Program-made: the position numbers and the translations under genes
Shown here: positions 59,300-64,000 of the stretch, piece after piece
Layout of the letters: every line of letters starts with the position of its first letter
Numbering within the stretch: position 1 is the first letter of the stretch
Notes under the pieces: model-generated
The model's database searches: none
What the model was told of the DNA's origin: nothing
Seen by the model: only the letters and a program-made list of their open reading frames with translations
Assembly (NCBI RefSeq): GCF_014779595.1
Contig: NZ_JACXZT010000019.1
Coordinates: forward strand, 1,147,808 to 1,211,807
DNA from: Halomonas sp. ML-15
Lineage (GTDB): Bacteria > Pseudomonadota > Gammaproteobacteria > Pseudomonadales > Halomonadaceae
Length of the DNA: 64,000 nucleotides
Reading direction: 5' to 3'

Positions 59300-60268
59300 T
59301 CACTCGGCCCAGGGTTCCTCGTCCCAGATCGCCGACATCTCGGTATAGGTTTCATCGATCAGCGCCGCATACTCATTGGGATCCAGGTAGTCCACCAGCA
59401 GCAGTCTTTCCTCGGCACTGGCCAGGAAAGCCTCGCTGTTCACTGCTTGCTCGACAGCCTCGACTAACGCATCGCGGACCTCGTCAGGCAGTCCGGCCGG
59501 CGCCATCAAACCGCGGTAGGACCCCGCCACGATGTCGGTGCCTACCTCGCCCATGGTCGGCACGTCGGGCACCATGTCGATACGCTCGGCGGCCATTACC
59601 CCGAGAATCCTGAGTTCACCATCATTATGCAGCGGGCCAGCCTCACTGATCCCCATCACGCTGGCATCGACATGGCTGCCCAGCAGCGCAGCTCGGCTCG
59701 GCGCGCCCCCTGCGAAAGGAATGTGGTTAACGCTGAGATCGGAGGCGCGCAGGAAGCGGATCAGCGCGGTATGCATGGCACCACCGCCACCCGAGTTGCC
59801 TACCGAGACGCTGCCCGGGTTCGCCTCAACGTGCGCCATCCACTCCTCGAGGCTGGTGTGGGGACTATCCGCTGGCACCACCACGGCCCCCGGCTCGGTC
59901 ACGACGTTTGCCAACAACTGGAAGCTGTCGAGATCGTAAGAGGGAGAGCGCTCGATCATCGGATTGAGAATCGACGGCACATTGATGATGCCAATGGTAT
60001 AGCCATCGGGATTGGCATCGGCCACCGCCGTGAAGCCGATCTCACCGCCGCCGCCTGGACGGTTGATCACCGCGATTCGAGCGCCTCCACCCAAGGCTTC
60101 CTCAATGTGGGGCACCAATGAGCGTGCCAACACATCCGAACCGCCGCCGGCAGAATAGCCAACGATCATTTCGATATTGCCACTGGGATAGTCGGCCTGG
60201 GCCGATAAGGCGAATCCGGCCGCCATCGCGCCGACGAGTAGTGTCTTAGAGAGTGTGATGTGTGGCAT
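59300..60268 (-). CDS. tctC: Tripartite tricarboxylate transporter binding protein
   Basis: TctC (322 residues) is a Bug-family periplasmic binding protein. The signal peptide (LVGAMAAGFALSAQA) precedes IEMIVGYSAGGGSDVLARSLV, the canonical first motif, and INRPGGGGEIGF, the carboxylate-binding loop region; GSYRGLMAPAGLPDEV follows in the second lobe. CAGGAG precedes the ATG at 60268. Its neighbours, a CoA-transferase and a citryl-CoA-lyase-like protein, suggest citrate or a relative as ligand. Confidence 0.92.
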   Translation of the reverse strand: MPHITLSKTLLVGAMAAGFALSAQADYPSGNIEMIVGYSAGGGSDVLARSLVPHIEEALGGGARIAVINRPGGGGEIGFTAVADANPDGYTIGIINVPSILNPMIERSPSYDLDSFQLLANVVTEPGAVVVPADSPHTSLEEWMAHVEANPGSVSVGNSGGGGAMHTALIRFLRASDLSVNHIPFAGGAPSRAALLGSHVDASVMGISEAGPLHNDGELRILGVMAAERIDMVPDVPTMGEVGTDIVAGSYRGLMAPAGLPDEVRDALVEAVEQAVNSEAFLASAEERLLLVDYLDPNEYAALIDETYTEMSAIWDEEPWAE

Positions 60269-60340
60269 AGCGTATCTCCTGGTACGTTGTTGTTTATGCA
60301 GCCTGTGCATCGCCCGGCGGGTGTTGACCCACCTCAGCAA

Positions 60341-61171
60341 TCAGTCGCTACTTAGCTGGCGGGCTGCTTGCCCGCGATAGTCCCAAAGCCAGCCCTTGGG
60401 CATTGGCCCCTTGTTGCGCCCTCCCTGGCACTGCTGCTCCCAGGCGTGGGCGAGAATGCCCACGCTACGAGACAGGCAGAACAACCCCCGCGCCAGCGGC
60501 GCAGGAAACCCTAGCTCGGCATGAATCACAGCGGTGGCCCCATCGATGTTGAGCGGAATGGGTTTGCCCTTTTCTTCCTGCAAGTAGCGCTCGATCTCGC
60601 GCGCGATGTCGGCATAGGCACCGCCAACCTCACCGCGCCGCGCCGCCTCATCGACCAGCGCCAGAAAGCGCGGCGCCCGAGGGTCGACCGGATGAAAACG
60701 ATGCCCAAAGCCAGGCACGATCTTGCCGTGCTCGGCCCGCCACATCACAAGCTCTTGCTCTACGGCGGCCTGAAGCGTGCCGTACGCCGGTAGCCGCGCT
60801 GCAATCGTTTGATACAGCGCCACCGCTTGCTCGCCGGCTCCGCCATGAATGTCATCGAGCACGTTGACTGCCGAGGCCATGGCGTTGTTGAGGCTGCCGC
60901 CACAGGTCATCGCCATGCGCGCAATTGCTATGCTCGGCGCTTGAGGACCGTGGTCTACCGCCCCTACCAGCGTGGCCTCGAGCAGCCGGGCCTGGGCCTG
61001 ACTGGGCAGCTCACCGCGCGTCATCAACCACACCATCTCAGCGAAGCCAATGCGGCCAATCAGCTGCTCAATCGGGTAGCCGCGATAGCGGATCTCCCCC
61101 GGGCGCATCTCGATGATTTCGGTTTGCCACCAACCGGCAGCCTGGGCATCGAGTGTCTGAGTATCGGCCAT
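60341..61171 (-). CDS. Citryl-CoA lyase-like (short citrate synthase family)
   Basis: A 276-residue citrate-synthase-fold protein, much shorter than citrate synthase (about 430). The catalytic residues appear conserved: His in DDIHGGAGEQ, His in GFGHRFHP and Asp in LNIDGATA. Proteins of this short type are annotated as citryl-CoA lyases that split citryl-CoA to acetyl-CoA and oxaloacetate. The gene follows the CoA-transferase by 11 bases and precedes tctC, so a plausible role is cleavage of a CoA-activated, imported citrate-like acid. Direction and substrate are inferred. Confidence 0.8.
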   Translation of the reverse strand: MADTQTLDAQAAGWWQTEIIEMRPGEIRYRGYPIEQLIGRIGFAEMVWLMTRGELPSQAQARLLEATLVGAVDHGPQAPSIAIARMAMTCGGSLNNAMASAVNVLDDIHGGAGEQAVALYQTIAARLPAYGTLQAAVEQELVMWRAEHGKIVPGFGHRFHPVDPRAPRFLALVDEAARRGEVGGAYADIAREIERYLQEEKGKPIPLNIDGATAVIHAELGFPAPLARGLFCLSRSVGILAHAWEQQCQGGRNKGPMPKGWLWDYRGQAARQLSSD

Positions 61172-61182
61172 CGTTAACTCCG

Positions 61183-62358
61183 TTATCTGTTGCGGTGTGT
61201 AGCCGGCATTGGGGTGGCACGACCCAGCAGGCGCGCGTTGTCTGCCCCCAGTCGAGGAGGTGGGGTCGAAACGTGCGGCGACTGGCCATCGAAGCGGTAG
61301 CCACCGCTCACTACCTCGAGTGGCCGTCCTATGCCGCTATCATCGAAGCGCTCGATCAAACCGCGGTCACGCACCTGGGGATGCGCCAGCGCCTCAGCCA
61401 CGCTATACACCGGACCCGCAGGCACACCCACGGCCACCAGCGCCTTCCACCAATGCTCTGTGGTCGCGCCTGCCAGTGCCGACTCGATCAGCGCAGCCAG
61501 CGCCTGGCGATGTTCAAGACGTGCCTGCCGCTCGGCGAAGCGTGGATCGCTGATCCACTCCTGATGGTCGACGGCTCGGCATAGCGCCTCGAATTGCTCC
61601 TGCTTGTTTGCCGCGATGTTTAGCAGGCCATCCTTGGTACGAAAGGTGCCCGAGGGGCTGGCGGTGACGTTGTCGTTACCTAGCGGGCCAGGCGCACGGT
61701 CGGCCACCAGTAGATTGGAAACCGCCCACCCCATGGTCGCGAGTACCGAATCGAGCATCGAGACGTCGATGAAGTGCGCCTTGCGCGGCGTTTCGGCCAG
61801 AGCGGCATTGATGGTCATAGCGGCAGTGAGCCCCCCAATGGTGTCGGCCAGCGGATAGCCCACCCGGTAAGGGGCGTTATCTGGAGCGCCGGTGATGCTC
61901 ATCACCCCCGACATGCCCTGGATGATCTGGTCATAAGCGGGATAATTGGCCAGCGGCCCATCCTGGCCGAAGCCTGAAATCGCGCAATACACCAGCCGCT
62001 CATTGAGAGTCTTGAGGTAGTCGAAGTCGAGCCCCAAACGCGCCATCACACCAGGCCGAAAGTTCTCTACCAGTACGTCAGCACTGGCGACCAACTCTAT
62101 GAAGCGTGCGCGGTCCTCTTCCGCCTTGAGGTTCAAGGTGATCGAGCCTTTGCCGGCGTTCTGAGCCAGAAACGAAACGCCCATCGACGCCCTATTGAGC
62201 TCCGGATCGGCACCCAACTGGCGAGCCAAGTCTCCCCCCTGGGGCCGCTCCACCTTGATGACCTCCGCCCCAAGGTGCACCAGCTGATGGCAACAAAAGG
62301 GACCTGCCAGCACATTGGTCAAATCCAAAACGCGGACTCCGGTGAGCGGCTTTGACAT
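61183..62358 (-). CDS. Class III (CaiB/BaiF family) CoA-transferase
   Basis: A 391-residue formyl-CoA-transferase-like enzyme. VRVLDLTNVLAGPFCCHQL is the N-terminal family segment, VIKVERPQGGD follows, and the catalytic aspartate is probably in AYDQIIQGMSG; FIDVSMLDS and GRPxxE-type C-terminal motifs are also present. GAGGGA lies before the ATG at 62358. As first gene of the operon it may transfer CoA to the acid brought in by TctABC, making the substrate of the adjacent lyase. A 22-base palindrome overlaps its leader. Confidence 0.9.
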   Translation of the reverse strand: MSKPLTGVRVLDLTNVLAGPFCCHQLVHLGAEVIKVERPQGGDLARQLGADPELNRASMGVSFLAQNAGKGSITLNLKAEEDRARFIELVASADVLVENFRPGVMARLGLDFDYLKTLNERLVYCAISGFGQDGPLANYPAYDQIIQGMSGVMSITGAPDNAPYRVGYPLADTIGGLTAAMTINAALAETPRKAHFIDVSMLDSVLATMGWAVSNLLVADRAPGPLGNDNVTASPSGTFRTKDGLLNIAANKQEQFEALCRAVDHQEWISDPRFAERQARLEHRQALAALIESALAGATTEHWWKALVAVGVPAGPVYSVAEALAHPQVRDRGLIERFDDSGIGRPLEVVSGGYRFDGQSPHVSTPPPRLGADNARLLGRATPMPATHRNR

Positions 62359-62368
62359 AGAGTTCCCT

Positions 62369-62390
62369 CTAACAGAATTTATTTCGTTAG
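62369..62390. promoter_or_regulatory. Possible operator of the CoA-transferase/tct operon
   Basis: CTAAC-N2-AA ... TT-N2-GTTAG forms a 22-base imperfect palindrome 11 bases before the start codon. TTCCGT/ACGAAA half-sites partly overlap it on the distal side. No regulator gene is in the window, so the protein that would bind is unknown. Confidence 0.35.
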
Positions 62391-62540
62391 ACGGAATATA
62401 GACCAATGATTCCGCCCAATGCAATGCGTTCTACCTGACAGCATACTAAAGTCGCATTAGTGGAGAGATGACATCGGCGGCACCCTCGTTTCTCGCATAA
62501 GTTTCGGGAAGCGAGGTTTGATTTTCACTATGCACAAAGC

Positions 62541-62563
62541 GTTATGTTATAATATAACTTAAC
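62541..62563. promoter_or_regulatory. Zur box upstream of dihydroorotase paralogue
   Basis: GTTATAATATAAC (62546-62558) is the perfect Zur core; over the 23-base site 17 of 22 defined positions agree with the E. coli consensus as I recall it. It lies about 50 bases before the start codon at 62612 in an A+T-rich promoter region. Confidence 0.72.
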
Positions 62564-62611
62564 TATCAAACGAGCCGACTGTGTGCCCCAGCATTTGCCC
62601 AAGAGCCTCGC

Positions 62612-63994
62612 ATGACTATCACCGACGACCTCGCCACTCGGCTAACCCACCGCCACGCAGACCTGCTTGTGCTAAGCGCCAACGTGGTGACTCCTGCTGG
62701 TATAGAGCGCCTGGACATCGCCTGCCTGGGAGGGCGCATCGTAGCGCTGGGTGAGCTGCGCGGCCGCTGGACCGGCGACAACACCCTGGAGGCCAGCGGC
62801 CTGCACGTGCTGCCTGGCATCATCGACACCCAAGTACATTTCCGCGAACCCGGCCTAACCCATAAAGAGACCCTGGAAGCGGGCACTCGCGGCGCCGTAC
62901 TAGGCGGCGTTACCGGGATCTTCGAGATGCCCAACACCACGCCGTTAACACTTACACCAGCGGATCTCCAAGCCAAGCTCGACCTCGCCCAAGGCCGCGC
63001 CTGGTGCGACCACGCCTTTTACATCGGCGGCTCGGCGGTCAATGCCGAACGCTTGGCCGAGCTGGAAAATCTGCCCGGCTGCGCTGGTGTCAAAGTCTTT
63101 ATGGGCAGCTCCTTCGGCGACCTGCTGAGCGATGACGACGCCGTTCTGCAGCGGATCCTGCGTCACGGCAAACGGCGCATGGCGGTGCACGCCGAGGATG
63201 AGACACGGCTGCGCGAACGCCGCGCCCTGGTAGAGGCCAGCGGCGATGTGTGCGACCACCCGCACTGGCGCGACCCGGAAAGCGCCCTGCTGGCGACCCA
63301 ACGCATCGTAGCGATGGCCGGTGAGATCGGTCGGCGGCTACATGTGCTGCATGTATCCAGCGCCGACGAGATGGCTTACCTCGCGCACCACAAGCGCCGC
63401 GTCAGCGTCGAGGTCACTCCCCACCATCTAACGCTATGCGCCCCTGAGTGCTACCAACGCCTGGGCAGCCTGGCGCAGATGAACCCACCGGTGCGCGATG
63501 AAAGCCACCGACAAGCGCTATGGCAAGCCATTCGCGACGGCGTGGTCGATGTGATCGGCAGCGACCACGCCCCGCACACGCGGCAAGGGAAGGCCCACCC
63601 CTACCCCGACTCACCTAGCGGCATGACCGGCGTACAGACCCTAGTGCCGATCATGCTCGACCATGTCCACAAGGGGCGACTGAGCCTGCAGCGGTTAGCC
63701 GACCTGACCAGCGCAGGACCAGCCCGCCTATTCGGTATTGAAGGCAAAGGACGCATCGCCCTCGGCTACGATGCCGACCTGACCCTAGTCGACCTAAACG
63801 CCGAACGGCGGATCAGCGATGCGTGGATCGCCAGCGTCAGTGGCTGGACGCCCTACCACAACGAGGCGGTCACCGGCTGGCCAGTGGCGACCGTGGTGCG
63901 CGGCCAAACGGTGGTACGCGATGAAACACTGGTGGGCTGTAGTCCCCAGGGACAACCTATGGCATTTTGTGAGGTCACACCCACGCAAGCTTAA
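62612..63994 (+). CDS. pyrQ: Dihydroorotase-like protein (PyrC2/PyrQ type)
   Basis: A 460-residue amidohydrolase of the class I dihydroorotase family, which cyclises carbamoyl aspartate in pyrimidine synthesis. The normal HxH metal motif reads IDTQVHFREPG (70-80), with Gln74 in place of the first histidine. Other elements are intact: GVKVFMGSS with the carbamylated lysine, HAEDE, VLHVSSADE, EVTPHHL and the catalytic aspartate in IGSDHAPHT. Zur-controlled dihydroorotase paralogues, thought to work under zinc limitation, are known from other proteobacteria (Haas et al., on COG0523 and zinc homeostasis); the strong Zur box upstream fits this. Whether Gln is normal for that clade I could not check. 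Confidence 0.88.
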   Translation: MTITDDLATRLTHRHADLLVLSANVVTPAGIERLDIACLGGRIVALGELRGRWTGDNTLEASGLHVLPGIIDTQVHFREPGLTHKETLEAGTRGAVLGGVTGIFEMPNTTPLTLTPADLQAKLDLAQGRAWCDHAFYIGGSAVNAERLAELENLPGCAGVKVFMGSSFGDLLSDDDAVLQRILRHGKRRMAVHAEDETRLRERRALVEASGDVCDHPHWRDPESALLATQRIVAMAGEIGRRLHVLHVSSADEMAYLAHHKRRVSVEVTPHHLTLCAPECYQRLGSLAQMNPPVRDESHRQALWQAIRDGVVDVIGSDHAPHTRQGKAHPYPDSPSGMTGVQTLVPIMLDHVHKGRLSLQRLADLTSAGPARLFGIEGKGRIALGYDADLTLVDLNAERRISDAWIASVSGWTPYHNEAVTGWPVATVVRGQTVVRDETLVGCSPQGQPMAFCEVTPTQA

Positions 63995-64000
63995 ACAGCA

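Noticed and set aside
1-64000. CRISPR arrays, tRNA and rRNA genes
   Set aside because: I saw no regularly spaced direct repeats, no cloverleaf with a T-loop GGTTCGAATCC-type motif and no rRNA sequence; a tRNAscan run would confirm this.

Overview
The window looks like a chromosomal segment of a halophilic gammaproteobacterium, most likely Halomonas or a close relative. This is inferred from the G+C-rich coding sequence, very acidic secreted proteins, the aerobic (cob-type) vitamin B12 pathway with Pseudomonas-style organisation, several TRAP/TTT/ABC uptake systems, and short palindromic intergenic repeats of the kind seen in halomonads. No taxonomic marker gene is present, so the genus is inference.

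Layout. 0-4.2 kb: quinone oxidoreductase, an uncharacterised protein, a glycerophosphodiesterase behind a near-perfect Pho box, and a motA/motB-type stator pair preceded by a perfect FNR/Anr palindrome. 4.3-9.5 kb (minus): cobE-cobM-cobF-cobO-bluB-cobQ. 9.5-13 kb: an interruption in the cobalamin locus with an A+T-rich ApeA-like HEPN gene, a tiny repeat protein with an integron attC-like palindrome at its end, a lipoprotein and a HAD hydrolase. 13-26.8 kb: cobL, cobK (plus strand), then the minus-strand series chlID-cobB-cobW-cobN-cobG-cobH-cobI-cobJ under a cobalamin riboswitch at about 27 kb. 27.2-30.2 kb (plus): a FecCD-type ABC importer with a strong Zur box. 30.3-35 kb (minus): btuB-btuF-btuC-btuD under a second cobalamin riboswitch. 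35.2-41.4 kb (minus): nucleotide-loop assembly genes (a short CobU-like protein, cobC, cobS, cobU, cobD, cbiB, cobT) with one ferritin-like gene inserted on the plus strand. 41.5-45.9 kb: a radical SAM protein with a LexA-like box, lysophospholipase lipoprotein, CDF metal exporter, GST and a GFA protein. 45.9-57.2 kb: 5'-nucleotidase, an FbpABC-type importer, a small binding-protein-fold gene, a TAXI-TRAP transporter, an MFS carrier and an SDR. 57.2-62.4 kb (minus): a five-gene operon of class III CoA-transferase, citryl-CoA-lyase-like protein and TctCBA. 62.5-64 kb: a dihydroorotase paralogue behind a second Zur box.

How it works together. The cob genes cover nearly the whole oxygen-dependent route from precorrin-2 to adenosylcobalamin: ring methylations and contraction (CobI, G, J, M, F, K, L, H), amidations (CobB, CobQ), cobalt insertion (CobN with a fused ChlI/ChlD partner, CobW), adenosylation (CobO), aminopropanol arm (CobD, CbiB), lower ligand (BluB, CobT) and loop assembly (CobU, CobS, CobC). 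Not seen here are the uroporphyrinogen methylase (cobA/cysG) and a recognisable Co(II) reductase. Uptake (BtuB-F-C-D) and synthesis are each controlled by a B12 riboswitch. Two Zur boxes suggest that zinc starvation genes are interleaved with the B12 region. Several palindromic elements punctuate the cob genes; three end exactly at TAG stop codons and one lies in frame inside cobN.
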